Shown piece after piece: positions 7,633-16,506 of a stretch of 64,000 bases of DNA. Every line of letters starts with the position of its first letter. Position 1 is the first letter of the stretch. Under the pieces are notes generated by a model. That model searched no databases. It saw nothing but the letters and a program-made list of their open reading frames with translations, and was not told where the DNA came from. The stretch is from Lentzea terrae (GTDB lineage Bacteria; Actinomycetota; Actinomycetes; Mycobacteriales; Pseudonocardiaceae): contig NZ_QFWW01000030.1 in NCBI RefSeq assembly GCF_003265345.1, positions 62,001 to 126,000 on the forward strand, in the 5' to 3' direction. The translations under genes and the position numbers were made by a program.

Positions 7633-8535
7633 ATGAGCCAGCCAGCGACACCGCTGAGCGAGCAGGACCAGCAGCAGCTCGTGCGGCAGATCGGCCGCGC
7701 CATGCTGCCGGCCGTACCGCAGGGCTGGCAGCGCATCCGTGCCGAGTACCGCGCTGCGGGGCGGCACATCGAGGTCGACCTGGCGTTCGCGGGACCGGAC
7801 GGCCAGCTCAGGCCGGTGCGTCCGCCGATGGACGTGGTGCAGATGTTCGGCCACCTGCGCGGTGGCATGTACCACCCGGACCGCGGCACGTGGCTGAGCG
7901 CGACGTACGAGATCGAGGCGCCGGCGGCGTTCACCGTCGACTTCAACGCCGAGGACGAGCCGCGCTGGCGCAACGCCCCGCCGCCCATCGGCTTCCGCGA
8001 CGAGCTGCAGACGTTCCCGCGCCCCGACCGGCTCATCCCGGACTGGTGGCGTCAGCGCGTCGGCCTGCCGCCGCTGCCCGCGCCGGAGCCGGAACCCCAG
8101 TCGCAGCAGGAGTTCCAGGTTCCGCCGCCGAGCCAGGTGGACCCGCAGCAGCAGCCGCAGTCCGGCGAGTTGCGGACGGCGCGCGTGTACGACGGCAAGA
8201 ACGACGACGGCCGGATCATCGTCAACCGCCAGCCGATCGACCCGCAGCTGGTCGACAGCCTGCTCACCTACCTCGAGTCGGCGCCGGTCGTGCTGGCGGC
8301 GCGCAGCTACGACCTCGACGAGTTCTCGCAGAGCGGCGAACAGGACGTGCCGCTCAACTTCCGCACCGACGGCACCTGGATCTGGGCCGGCGCCGTGCCG
8401 CACTACCTGCGCAAGTACGGCCTGCCGCCGGAGCCGGAGCTGGTCGCGCACGCGGTGGCGCGCGGGTTCCAGGTCGCCGAGGTCAGCGACCAGACGCAGG
8501 ACCGCGCGGTCTCGATCATCACGGGTCAGGGCTGA
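7633..8535 (+). CDS. Two-domain YezG-like (DUF600-type) immunity candidate
   Basis: A 300-residue soluble protein. Residues 1-145 follow the YezG/DUF600 pattern: an AMLPAVPQGWQRI opening, alternating strands, YEIEAPAAFTVDFN, then FPRPDRLIPDWW. A Pro/Gln-rich linker (about 150-180) leads to a second domain ending RTDGTWIWAGAVPHYLRKYG, a Trp-rich pattern I have no firm name for. YezG proteins neutralise type VII LXG toxins in Bacillus. Its place after the toxin and YwqK-like genes supports an immunity role. RBS GAGGAG lies 5 bases before the ATG, and a -10-like TAAGAT at 7590 suggests its own promoter. The last 10 bases overlap the convergent ASCH-like gene. Confidence 0.6.
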   Translation: MSQPATPLSEQDQQQLVRQIGRAMLPAVPQGWQRIRAEYRAAGRHIEVDLAFAGPDGQLRPVRPPMDVVQMFGHLRGGMYHPDRGTWLSATYEIEAPAAFTVDFNAEDEPRWRNAPPPIGFRDELQTFPRPDRLIPDWWRQRVGLPPLPAPEPEPQSQQEFQVPPPSQVDPQQQPQSGELRTARVYDGKNDDGRIIVNRQPIDPQLVDSLLTYLESAPVVLAARSYDLDEFSQSGEQDVPLNFRTDGTWIWAGAVPHYLRKYGLPPEPELVAHAVARGFQVAEVSDQTQDRAVSIITGQG

Positions 8536-9056
8536 GCATCGAGTGAACGCAGGTACGCCTCTCCCCGCGGGGAGAGGCGATACCCCACTTCCAGCGACTC
8601 CGTGAGCCCTTTCGCCTTGAGCTTGCGGACGTCCGCCTTGAACGGCAGCTTCTCCCGTCCGACGGCCGCAGCCAGATCCGCCGCCCGCACGCCGGGGTTC
8701 GCCGCGATCAACCGCAGCAGCGCCACGCCGGCGTCCGAGAGCTCCAGTCCGTCCACATCGGACGACGAGCGCAGCGCAATCCGTGGATCTTCACCCACGA
8801 ACCGCAAGCGAATGCGGTAAAGCGAGCCGTCACGTCCGTCCACAGAGGACATCAGCTCGCGCACCGACGTGAACCCCGCCGCGAGCGCCTCCGCCCGCGA
8901 AGCCCGCGTCACGACGTCCACCGCGTCGATCGCCAGCACGCCCAACGACGTCCGCAGGGTCCCGCCGGCGCGCACGGTGGGCCGTTTCCACCGCCGGAAC
9001 TGCAGCGTGACCTCACCGGACCGGATCCGTTCCCAGTCAGCCACTCGGATCAGCAC
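8526..9056 (-). CDS. ASCH-like domain protein with winged helix
   Basis: A 176-residue protein. Residues 1-95 look like an ASCH (PUA-like) domain: MLIRVADWERIRSGEVTLQF, the RRWKRP segment and IDAVDVVTRASRAEALAAG. Residues about 105-175 form a winged helix (VALLRLIAANPGVRAADLAAAVGREKLPFKADVRKL). ASCH domains bind RNA or modified nucleotides, so a nucleic-acid-binding regulatory role is plausible but unproven. GTG start, no obvious RBS. It is convergent with and overlaps the YezG-like gene by 10 bases, and is divergent from the HdeD gene. Confidence 0.72.
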   Translation of the reverse strand: MLIRVADWERIRSGEVTLQFRRWKRPTVRAGGTLRTSLGVLAIDAVDVVTRASRAEALAAGFTSVRELMSSVDGRDGSLYRIRLRFVGEDPRIALRSSSDVDGLELSDAGVALLRLIAANPGVRAADLAAAVGREKLPFKADVRKLKAKGLTESLEVGYRLSPRGEAYLRSLDAQP

Positions 9057-9109
9057 CGAACGAGGGTCTCAGGTTGCCGACCCCTCCGACAGCCGAGACG
9101 ATCCTGACC

Positions 9110-9679
9110 ATGCAACGGTGGTGGCTCTTCACGGTGCGCGGAGTGTTCGCTGTCCTGTTCGGCCTGGCGGCCCTGATCTGGCCCGGCCTCACCCTGGTAG
9201 CCCTGATCATCCTGTGGGGCGCCTACACGTTCTTCGACGGCGCGTCGATGCTGTATCTGACCCTCACCCACAAGGAGTGGCCCGCCCGCTGGGCACTGGG
9301 CCTGATCGGCGCGCTGGGCCTGGTCACGGGCTTGGTCGCGTTGTTCTGGCCGGGCATCACCGCTACCGCGCTGCTGCTCATCATCGCGGCCTGGGCGCTG
9401 GTCACCGGTGTGCTGCAGATCGTCGACGCCATCCGCCTGCGCAAGGTGATGACGAACGAGTGGTTCTACGTCATCACGGGCGCGCTCACGGTGCTGCTCG
9501 GCATCATCCTCGTCGTGAACCCGACCGCGGGCGCGCTGGCGTTCGTGATCACCATCGGCGTGTTCGCGATCCTGTGGGGCGTGGTGCTGGTGCTGTTCAG
9601 CCTGCGGTTGAAGCAGCTGGAGGGCGGTCTCGCAGTGCCGAATGAGGCCCACGTCACCGCTCCGGACAGGAAATTCTGA
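9110..9679 (+). CDS. HdeD-family (DUF308) six-span membrane protein
   Basis: A 189-residue integral membrane protein with about six hydrophobic segments in three repeated pairs. GVFAVLFGLAALIWPGLTLVALIIL, GALGLVTGLVALFWPGITATALLLI and GALTVLLGIILVVNPTAGALAF show the internal HdeD/DUF308 repeat, with a conserved WPG/NP kink. Members are linked to acid resistance in enterobacteria, but the actinobacterial role is unknown. The ATG at 9110 is chosen at MQRWWLFTVRG, where homologues usually begin. A TTG at 9074 would add 12 residues and sits only 17 bases from the divergent gene. The stop codon is part of a TGACG-TAG-CGTCA palindrome leading into the RES operon promoter. Confidence 0.85.
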   Translation: MQRWWLFTVRGVFAVLFGLAALIWPGLTLVALIILWGAYTFFDGASMLYLTLTHKEWPARWALGLIGALGLVTGLVALFWPGITATALLLIIAAWALVTGVLQIVDAIRLRKVMTNEWFYVITGALTVLLGIILVVNPTAGALAFVITIGVFAILWGVVLVLFSLRLKQLEGGLAVPNEAHVTAPDRKF

Positions 9680-9774
9680 CGTAGCGTCATTGCGTGAGCG
9701 CACAACGTCGAACGTTTAGGGTCAATGCCCGCGCAAGGCGCACAAATGCGCACGCGCGAGATATTCTGTGCGCA
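9677..9774 (+). promoter_or_regulatory. Promoter/operator region of the HTH-RES toxin-antitoxin operon
   Basis: GCGCAC occurs at 9698, 9738 and 9748, with GCGCAA at 9731. An inverted copy (GTGCGCA, 9768-9774) pairs with TGCGCAC (9747-9753) as a perfect 7-bp inverted repeat. A -10-like TATTCT (9762-9767) lies inside it, which puts transcription start at or near the ATG at 9774 and implies a leaderless mRNA. A TGACG-TAG-CGTCA palindrome (9677-9689) precedes these. The pattern suits autoregulation by the antitoxin. Confidence 0.5.
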
Positions 9775-10358
9775 TGAGTCCCGCGCTGGAGACAGTGCTG
9801 GCCAAGGCCGGCCTGCAGGTGAGCCCCGACGAGTTCCTGGCCCTCGTGACCGACGCGGCACGCAGGCTCGCTCCACCGCACCCCGAACCGGCCACCTACT
9901 TCACGCCGGACCAGCAGGCGGCCCTGTCCGACGTGGGCCTGGACCTCTCTCCAGCGGGCCCTGGTGACGCCAAGCCCCGCACCCGCACCGTCGTGGCTCA
10001 CGCCGTGCTGCGCGACTCGGCAGTGACCGTCAACGAGGCCGCGCGCCAACTGCAGGTCGACTCCAGCCGCATCCGCCACCGCCTCGGCGTGGGCAGGCTC
10101 GTGGGCTGGAAGGACCGGGGCAGCTGGCGACTACCCGCGTGGCAGTTCGCGGGCACCGGCGTCCTGCCAGGCCTGGAAACGGTGCTGGCGGCGATCCCGT
10201 CAGACCAACCAGCGCTGGTGGTGGCCGCGTTCATGACCACCCTCCAGGAGGACCTGCTCGTCGACGGCAAGCCGGCCACCCCGCGCGACTGGCTCCTCGC
10301 CGGAGGAGACCCGCGCCGAGTCGCCGACCTGGCCTCAGTGCTCGGCACCCCCGCCTGA
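9774..10358 (+). CDS. HTH-type antitoxin of RES toxin-antitoxin pair
   Basis: A 194-residue cytoplasmic protein. The middle, TVVAHAVLRDSAVTVNEAARQLQVDSSRIRHRLGVGRLVGWK (about residues 68-110), reads as a helix-turn-helix. The C-terminal part (about 120-190), with FMTTLQEDLLVDGKPATPRDWLLAGGDPRRVADL, resembles the Xre/MbcA/ParS antitoxin toxin-binding domain, whose members often end in a G(G/D)P-type motif. It directly precedes a RES-domain gene by 28 bases, the standard antitoxin-toxin order. The ATG at 9774 is chosen over a GTG at 9768 because the -10-like box makes it a leaderless start. It probably represses its own promoter. Confidence 0.78.
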   Translation: MSPALETVLAKAGLQVSPDEFLALVTDAARRLAPPHPEPATYFTPDQQAALSDVGLDLSPAGPGDAKPRTRTVVAHAVLRDSAVTVNEAARQLQVDSSRIRHRLGVGRLVGWKDRGSWRLPAWQFAGTGVLPGLETVLAAIPSDQPALVVAAFMTTLQEDLLVDGKPATPRDWLLAGGDPRRVADLASVLGTPA

Positions 10359-10386
10359 GCGCTCCCGCACACCCGACAGGACCCGA

Positions 10387-11043
10387 ATGTCACGGCTTCC
10401 GCAGCCGCCTGCCCCTGCCGTGCTGCAAGCGCACCTGCGCCGCACCGAGGACGTGGTGGCGGTGCACCGGGCAACCCGCCTGGTCCGCGTGTTCACGGCC
10501 AAGGGCTCCCACCCGCAACGCTGGAACACGTTCCGCTACACGGGCCCGCTCCCCCACGCCCGCTTCGACGCACAACAACCGGCCGACGACGGCTCCCCGG
10601 TGCAGGACCACGAGAACGGCGTCCTCTACTTCGGACTGTCCGTGCGCACCTCGATCGCCGAGGTCTTCCAAGCCACCTCGATCGTGGACCGCCGCACCCG
10701 CTCACCGTTCCTCGTGGTGCTGCGCCCACGCCGCACGTTGAGGCTGCTCGACCTGGGCGGCCTGTGGCCCACGCGCGTCGGTGCGTCGCAGGAGATCTCG
10801 ACCGGCCCGAAGATCGTGACGCAGGCTTGGTCGCGGGCGATTCGGGCGGCTTATCCGGAGCTGGACGGCCTTTGGTACCGGTCGTCGATGGATTCCGGTG
10901 ACCCGGCCATCTGCTTGTGGGACCCGCCTGGCGCGTCGGGGCTGCCCGCGGCGCCCGACGTGTTGCTGCCGCTGGACCATCCTGGGTTGGACCTGCCGTT
11001 GGCGCGGGTGTGCGAGGAGCTCAACTACACGCTGCTGGGGTGA
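10387..11043 (+). CDS. RES-domain toxin (NAD+ phosphorylase/hydrolase family)
   Basis: A 218-residue RES protein. Family members such as MbcT degrade NAD+ and arrest growth unless bound by the partner antitoxin. The RES core is visible: TRLVRVFTA, then QRWNTFRYTG with the conserved Arg region, then NGVLYFGLSVRTSIAEVFQ containing the Tyr and Glu of the active-site groove, and later LDGLWYRSSMD. A 28-base gap after the antitoxin gene implies one transcript. Its stop abuts the stop of the convergent STAND gene. An alternative wholly different function is unlikely given the pairing. Confidence 0.85.
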   Translation: MSRLPQPPAPAVLQAHLRRTEDVVAVHRATRLVRVFTAKGSHPQRWNTFRYTGPLPHARFDAQQPADDGSPVQDHENGVLYFGLSVRTSIAEVFQATSIVDRRTRSPFLVVLRPRRTLRLLDLGGLWPTRVGASQEISTGPKIVTQAWSRAIRAAYPELDGLWYRSSMDSGDPAICLWDPPGASGLPAAPDVLLPLDHPGLDLPLARVCEELNYTLLG

Positions 11044-13089
11044 TCACCAGTGTCCGTAGAACCGCAGCTGCGGATCATTGACGACTGCGCCCTGCAGGTT
11101 CGCCAGGATCGCGGCAGCTTGTTCTCTCGCGCGGCAGGCGTCTTCGTGCCGACCCAACTCCTGGCACGCGTCGCTGATGTGGGACAGAGACTCGATCGTC
11201 CCCGGTCTGTTGCCGAGCCGCTGGTGCAGCACGAGTGCCTGCTGCGCGCTCTCCAAGGAGCGAGCGAACTCACCGAGGTGGGCGAAGATGTGACTGGCGC
11301 TGTTGTGCGCCTCCGCCTCTCCTGACTCGTCGGGAGGTGTCACGCCGCGATACAGCTCCAATGCCTTCGTCGTGGCGGCCAACGCTTCGGCGAAGAAGTG
11401 CAGCGCGGCGAGACAGCGCCCCCTCATCACGTACGACGACGCCAGCCACGGATCCTTCTCGTCCGCGGGATGCAGCTCGATGCAGAGCTCCGCGTGCTCC
11501 CAGGCGAGCTCGTGCTTCCCCTGCCTCGCGAACAACGTCGACAGCGCTTCCACGCAATGCGCCTGCTGCACGGGGTCGCCCGACTGCTTCGCGAACACCC
11601 ACGCCTTCAGGAGCACGGACTCGGCCTCGTCCAGCAACGACAACCGGTAGAGCGCTCGTCCGAGTCCTCTGTGGACACGTGCTTGCGCGAGCCGGTCGCC
11701 GAGCCTGTCGACCGGGCCCAGCGCAGCCCGGTTCACCGACACGCGATCAAGCCAATGTCCTTGCTTGTCGAGGTAACTGCGCAACGCCAGCGCCAACTGC
11801 CAGGCATGCACGTCGAACCCCGCTGACGCCGCGTGGTCGACCAGACTCATCAGCACAACGTGCTCAGCAGCGAACCACTCATACGCTTCAACCGGAGTGA
11901 GGAAGCTCAGCGGTACAACCGCAGGATCCAGCGGTGGCAGGTCGATACTGATTCGATGCGTCACCAACGCTCGGTCAGCTGCCGACGCCGTGTGCAGGTA
12001 GAAGCCGAGCATCCGGCGCTGCGCGTCATCGTCGGTACCCGCCAGTTCGTGTGCGAACAGCCTCAGCAGGTCGTGAAACCGGAATCGCCCGGGCAGGTAC
12101 TCCTCCAGCAACGAGGCGCTGATCAGTTCCCGCAGCAGCTTCTTGCACGCCGTCACCTGAAGACCTGCCAGAGCGGCGGCCGCGTGGATGCCGACGTCCG
12201 GCCCAGGATGCAGTCCGAGCAACCGGAACAACCTGGCCGCAGGTTCGCTCAACGCCCGCAGTGACCACGAGAAGACCGCGCGAACGCTGAGCTCGTCGTC
12301 GCCCAGGTCGAGGGCCTCGAGCCGGTCCGCACGCAGCTCGGCGATCAACTCGGAAATGGGGATGTGAGGCTGCAACGCCACGCGCGCCGCAACGATGGCC
12401 AGCGCGAGCGGCAGCCCGGCGCACAATTCGGCCACCTCGGCGAGCGCGGCAGGATCCACGGCACCGAGCCTTGACCGCAGCAACGCCGTTGCATCCGCTA
12501 CCGAGAGGCGATCCAACCGCACCGGCCTGGCGTTGTGCTCCGCCACCAGGCCAGGCAGCTGGTTCCGGCTCGTGACCAGCACGAAGCTGGACATGGTGCC
12601 CGGCAGCAGAGGGCGCACCTGGTCCGCGTTGTTCACGTTGTCCAGCACGACCAGCAGACGGCGCTTCGCGATCTTGCTGCGGAACAACGCGGCCTGCGCG
12701 TCCAGACTCACTGGGATGGCATCCCTCGGAACACCGAGACCACCGAGGAATTCGTACACGGCTTCGGCGGCCGATCTCGGTTCGTGTTCCGGCTCGAACC
12801 CACGCATGTTCGCGTACAACTGGCCGTGCGGGAACTGGTCGGCCACGCGATGCGCCCAGTGCAGCGCCAACGCGGTCTTGCCAACCCCTGCGGTGCCGTT
12901 GAGCGCGGAGATCACGACGGTGCCCGAGCCGGCGAGGGACTCCAGTTCGGCCAACTCGTCGTGCCGGCCGCAGAAGTTGCCGACAGCGGCAGGCAGCTGA
13001 CGTGGCACGATCGTGTCCGGCGGCAGCGGCGGGGGCCAGGTGCCGCAGGTTTGGGCGTGCACGCCCGCGCGGAACTCGGTGTTCTCCAC
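11044..13089 (-). CDS. STAND NB-ARC/TPR regulatory ATPase
   Basis: A 681-residue protein of the AfsR-like NB-ARC/TPR type but without an N-terminal DNA-binding or BTAD domain. The order is a short N-terminus with FCGRHDELAELESL, a P-loop GTAGVGKTALA (Lys about 71), a Walker B region RRLLVVLDNV, LVTSRNQLPGL, the GLPLALAIVAA motif, a winged-helix-like region with YRFHDLLRLFA-type sequence, then TPR-like helices from about 450 to the end. Such switch ATPases sense signals and scaffold partners. The start at 13089 (GTG, VENTEF) has GAAGG 7 bases upstream; a TTG at 13122 is possible. It is convergent with the RES gene and divergent from the FAD gene. Confidence 0.85.
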   Translation of the reverse strand: MENTEFRAGVHAQTCGTWPPPLPPDTIVPRQLPAAVGNFCGRHDELAELESLAGSGTVVISALNGTAGVGKTALALHWAHRVADQFPHGQLYANMRGFEPEHEPRSAAEAVYEFLGGLGVPRDAIPVSLDAQAALFRSKIAKRRLLVVLDNVNNADQVRPLLPGTMSSFVLVTSRNQLPGLVAEHNARPVRLDRLSVADATALLRSRLGAVDPAALAEVAELCAGLPLALAIVAARVALQPHIPISELIAELRADRLEALDLGDDELSVRAVFSWSLRALSEPAARLFRLLGLHPGPDVGIHAAAALAGLQVTACKKLLRELISASLLEEYLPGRFRFHDLLRLFAHELAGTDDDAQRRMLGFYLHTASAADRALVTHRISIDLPPLDPAVVPLSFLTPVEAYEWFAAEHVVLMSLVDHAASAGFDVHAWQLALALRSYLDKQGHWLDRVSVNRAALGPVDRLGDRLAQARVHRGLGRALYRLSLLDEAESVLLKAWVFAKQSGDPVQQAHCVEALSTLFARQGKHELAWEHAELCIELHPADEKDPWLASSYVMRGRCLAALHFFAEALAATTKALELYRGVTPPDESGEAEAHNSASHIFAHLGEFARSLESAQQALVLHQRLGNRPGTIESLSHISDACQELGRHEDACRAREQAAAILANLQGAVVNDPQLRFYGHW

Positions 13090-13206
13090 CGGAACACCTT
13101 CACGTCCTGTGCGGCGGCACAACAGCGGCCGAACGGGTCAGGCCTCCGGTCCACCCGGGACTGACGACCCTGGTACGCCGATCGGCCGCCCGCCTAGCCT
13201 GAACGG

Positions 13207-14565
13207 GTGCGCTTCGCGATCGCCGGGGGCGGTGCAGCCGGGCTGGCTGTCGGCCTGGCAGTGGCACGCGCCGGCCACCAAGCAGTCGTGGTCGAACGCG
13301 ACCCGGTGACAGCCCAGGACAGCCCAGAAGGCGCCTTCGACGTGGCCCGGAGAGGCATCCCGCACTTCCAGCAGCCCCACACCTTCCTGCCGCGCGGCCG
13401 CCAGGTCCTGCGCAGCCTCGCGCCGGACGTCGTCGACACGTTGCTCGACGTCGGCGCCGAGGAGCAGGACATAGCCGCGAAGCTGTCGGGCGAACGGCAA
13501 CCTGGCGACGAGGATCTGGTCTACCTCTGGGTGCGGCGGCCGGTGATCGAATGGGCACTACGCCGCGCCGCAGCGGCCGAGCCCGGCGTCGAGCTGCTCG
13601 CAGGCAGGCACGTCACCGGTCTGATGCCCGGCCACGGCGGGCTGCTCCTCGACAACGAGGAGGCGATAGCCGCCGACGTCGTCGTGGACGCGCTGGGAAG
13701 GTACCGCTGCCCACCGAACTGGCCGCGCGCCAAAGCCGAACCGAGCGAGTGCGGCGCGATCTACTACTGCCGCTACTTCGCGCTCGCCGACGGCGCCGAG
13801 CACCTCACCGGGCCGTGGTTGCTCAACCCGCGCGGCGACCTCGGGTACATGGGGTTCAACACCTTCCGCGGAGACAACCGCACCTTCGCGGTGATCCTGC
13901 TGGTGCCCAGCGCGGACCACGAGCTGCGGGCGCTGAAGGACAACCAGGCGTGGATGGCGGCGGCCAGAGCCATCACGCCGCTGAACCAGATGACCTCACC
14001 GGACCACGCCCGGCCCATCACCGACGTGATGCCCATGGGCGGCCTGGCCAACATCGACCGCACCAAAGGCGTGCCGGGGCTTGTGCCCGTCGGCGATGCG
14101 TTGTGCCACACCGATCCTGCGTTCGCCTACGGGCTGTCGTTCGCGCTGGTGCACGCGCAGGCGCTCGCGAACGCCAGCGCTAGGCACACCACGCCGGAGG
14201 ACCTCACCGAGGCCTACCTCGCCGATGTTGGTCCGGAGGCCCGCGAGCGCCACGCCGCAGCCGTGAAGACCGACGCGGCACGCACGGAAGCTTGGAGCGG
14301 CACGCCGGTCGACGTCAGCCGCCGCGACGGCTGCTATCCCCTGTTCGCCTTCGGGACGGCGCTGGCCGCGGCGCCGCACGACGACCTCGTGCTGCGCCGG
14401 ACCGTTCGGCGCATCGGGCTGCTCGACCGGACCGAGGTCTTCGACGACGACAGCGACCTGCACGACCGCATCGAACGGATCTGGGCAGGGCTCAGCCGCA
14501 CACGCTCGGGACCTCCGCGCGGGGATCTCCTCGAAGCAATTGCTCCGGAGCTGGTCAGGCCTTGA
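13207..14565 (+). CDS. FAD-dependent oxidoreductase/monooxygenase-like
   Basis: A 452-residue flavoprotein with an N-terminal Rossmann GGGAAG at residues 7-12 (MRFAIAGGGAAGLAVGL) followed by VVVERDP, which binds the FAD ribose. The second FAD-contact motif, VPVGDALCHTDPAFAYGLS, lies near residue 295. The protein resembles FAD-dependent hydroxylases and halogenase-like enzymes (PHBH fold) rather than NAD(P)H reductases. The halogenase WxWxIP motif is not seen. Substrate unknown. GTG start, leader of about 85 bases. Its last 11 bases overlap the convergent S9 peptidase gene. No biosynthetic cluster surrounds it. Confidence 0.8.
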   Translation: MRFAIAGGGAAGLAVGLAVARAGHQAVVVERDPVTAQDSPEGAFDVARRGIPHFQQPHTFLPRGRQVLRSLAPDVVDTLLDVGAEEQDIAAKLSGERQPGDEDLVYLWVRRPVIEWALRRAAAAEPGVELLAGRHVTGLMPGHGGLLLDNEEAIAADVVVDALGRYRCPPNWPRAKAEPSECGAIYYCRYFALADGAEHLTGPWLLNPRGDLGYMGFNTFRGDNRTFAVILLVPSADHELRALKDNQAWMAAARAITPLNQMTSPDHARPITDVMPMGGLANIDRTKGVPGLVPVGDALCHTDPAFAYGLSFALVHAQALANASARHTTPEDLTEAYLADVGPEARERHAAAVKTDAARTEAWSGTPVDVSRRDGCYPLFAFGTALAAAPHDDLVLRRTVRRIGLLDRTEVFDDDSDLHDRIERIWAGLSRTRSGPPRGDLLEAIAPELVRP

Positions 14566-16417
14566 GGTAGCGGCCCCACCACTCCAGCACCGCGTCGAAG
14601 CGCTGCTTGCGGTGCCGCGGCTGGCCGGTGCGGGTCAGCTCGTGGCCCTCGCCCGGGAAGATCAGCATCTCCGCTTCGACGCCACGCCGTTTCAACGCAA
14701 CGAACATGCGCTGGGCCTGCTCAAGCGGGCAACGCCAGTCCTGCTCGGAGTGCACGACGGCGAACGGCAGGTTGATCTTCTCCACGTAGGTCAGCGGTGA
14801 CATCGCGCGCTGGGCTTCGGGATCGGTGCCGCAGTAGGCGTCAGCGAAGAAGTAGCCGATGTCCGAGGAGCCCGAGAACGAGTCCCACGCGTTGACGGCG
14901 CGCTCGCTCCAGGCGGCGCGGAAACGCTCGCCGTGGTGCGCGGACAGCCACGACGTCATGAAGCCGCCGTAGGAGCCACCCATCACGCCGACGCGCTCGG
15001 AGTCGCACTCAGGACGAGCAAGCGCAACGTCCAAAACGGACAGCACGTCGTCGACGTCGACCGTGCCGAACTTGCCGATGACCGCCTGACCATGGGCCTG
15101 GCCATAACCCGCAGAGCCGCGCGGGTTCGGCAGCACGACGGCGTAACCAGCCGACGCGTAAACCTGGGCCTCGTCGAAGAAACCCCAGCTGTGGTACATG
15201 AACGGCCCGCCGTGCACGGCCAGGACCACGGGATGCGGACCGTCACCCTCGGGCAACACCAACCAGCCGTGCACCGGGTAGCCGTCGGACGCGGAGCCGT
15301 TGAGCTCAACCACCTGGCGCGTCGGCACCGACGAAAAGTCCGTGCGCACACCGGTCTCGACGAAGAGAACCTGACCAGGACTGTCCGGAGTGGACACGAC
15401 AGCCACGATCGAGGACCCGTCCGCGGCGAACGACTTGACCGCGACAGAACCACCGAGGAGCACCTCGCCAGGCCCACCGTCGAACGGAATCCGCTGCAGC
15501 TCCAACGCGCCACGGTTGCGCACGACGAGCAGCACACCGTCCGCATCCGCCACCGGCTGACCGGAAAGCCGTTCCACGTCAACGGTTTCCACATCGGTGA
15601 GCCGAACGGCGGCAGAACCGTCGAGCGGCGACCGCCACAGACCGTGGTTGCGCGCCACCGCGTCGATCCCGGTGAAGTCGGTGCCCAGCCAGTACAGGAA
15701 GGACCCGGCCACGAACGGCATCGAAACCTCGCCGGCACCGCGCACGAGCAGCGAAACTTCGCCACCGGCAGCAGGAACCGTGTAGAGCGAGGAGTGCAGG
15801 GTCTCGACCGCGCCGAGGTCGCGCGGCGCCACGAACACCAGCGTCGAGTCGTTGAGCCACGCCGGGTCGGAGACGTCGAACGACCCGTCGGTCACCTCGG
15901 AGACCGAGCCGGACAGGTCCACGACGTGCAGCCGCGGCCGGCGGTCGGCGAGGAAGCCGACGTCGTCGACGCGGTAGTCCAGGCGCGTGATGCGGCGCGG
16001 CGCCTCGGCCTCGGGACCGTCGTCGGTCGTGCCGTAGCGGCCGGCCTCCGGCACGCGGGCCACGAACGCGATCCGCGACGAGTCCGGCGACCACACCGGG
16101 GCACCGGCGCCGAGCGGCAGGTCGGTCAGCCGGCGCGGCTCGCCGCCGTCCACCGGGGCGACGTAGAGCTGCGGCTTGGACTTCTTGCCGGAAACCCGCA
16201 AGAACGCGACCGAACGACCATCCGGGGAAATGCGCTGCGCATTGTCACGATCACCGTGTGTCCACGGTGTTGTGGTGCCGTCCGGGAAGACCCGGTGCAG
16301 ACCACCCCGGTAGGTGTTCGAGTCGAGATCGGGCGTGGCGATGCTGACCAGCACCAGGTCCCCGGACACGGCGACGGTTCCGGGCGTGGTGAGCAGCGGC
16401 AGGTCTTCGGGGCGCAC
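14555..16417 (-). CDS. S9 prolyl oligopeptidase/acylaminoacyl-peptidase-like serine peptidase
   Basis: A 620-residue cytoplasmic-looking protein: a beta-propeller of WD/TolB-like repeats (ISPDGRSVAFLRVSG, APVWSPDSSRIAFVARV) followed by a C-terminal alpha/beta hydrolase. The nucleophile elbow GGSYGG follows DVDDVLSVLDVAL, and the catalytic histidine is in GEGHEL near the end. HGGPFMYHSWGFF before it is the oxyanion-hole region typical of S9C. The enzyme cleaves short or N-acylated peptides. A GTG at 16417 (VRPEDLPLL) is the likeliest start; upstream in-frame TTG codons would add a non-conserved leader. It is divergent from the amidohydrolase. Confidence 0.92.
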   Translation of the reverse strand: MRPEDLPLLTTPGTVAVSGDLVLVSIATPDLDSNTYRGGLHRVFPDGTTTPWTHGDRDNAQRISPDGRSVAFLRVSGKKSKPQLYVAPVDGGEPRRLTDLPLGAGAPVWSPDSSRIAFVARVPEAGRYGTTDDGPEAEAPRRITRLDYRVDDVGFLADRRPRLHVVDLSGSVSEVTDGSFDVSDPAWLNDSTLVFVAPRDLGAVETLHSSLYTVPAAGGEVSLLVRGAGEVSMPFVAGSFLYWLGTDFTGIDAVARNHGLWRSPLDGSAAVRLTDVETVDVERLSGQPVADADGVLLVVRNRGALELQRIPFDGGPGEVLLGGSVAVKSFAADGSSIVAVVSTPDSPGQVLFVETGVRTDFSSVPTRQVVELNGSASDGYPVHGWLVLPEGDGPHPVVLAVHGGPFMYHSWGFFDEAQVYASAGYAVVLPNPRGSAGYGQAHGQAVIGKFGTVDVDDVLSVLDVALARPECDSERVGVMGGSYGGFMTSWLSAHHGERFRAAWSERAVNAWDSFSGSSDIGYFFADAYCGTDPEAQRAMSPLTYVEKINLPFAVVHSEQDWRCPLEQAQRMFVALKRRGVEAEMLIFPGEGHELTRTGQPRHRKQRFDAVLEWWGRYLKA

Positions 16418-16506
16418 GAGCAGGACGTTAACAGAGCTTGTTAGCAACGCTCAGAGTTGTTTGTTGACGGATCACAGAAATTGACTCACCGCTTAGATTT
16501 CCGCTT

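Noticed and set aside
16418..16506. TTGACG/TTGACT boxes between the S9 and amidohydrolase genes as a promoter
   Set aside because: No correctly spaced -10 accompanies either box, so no promoter is called.
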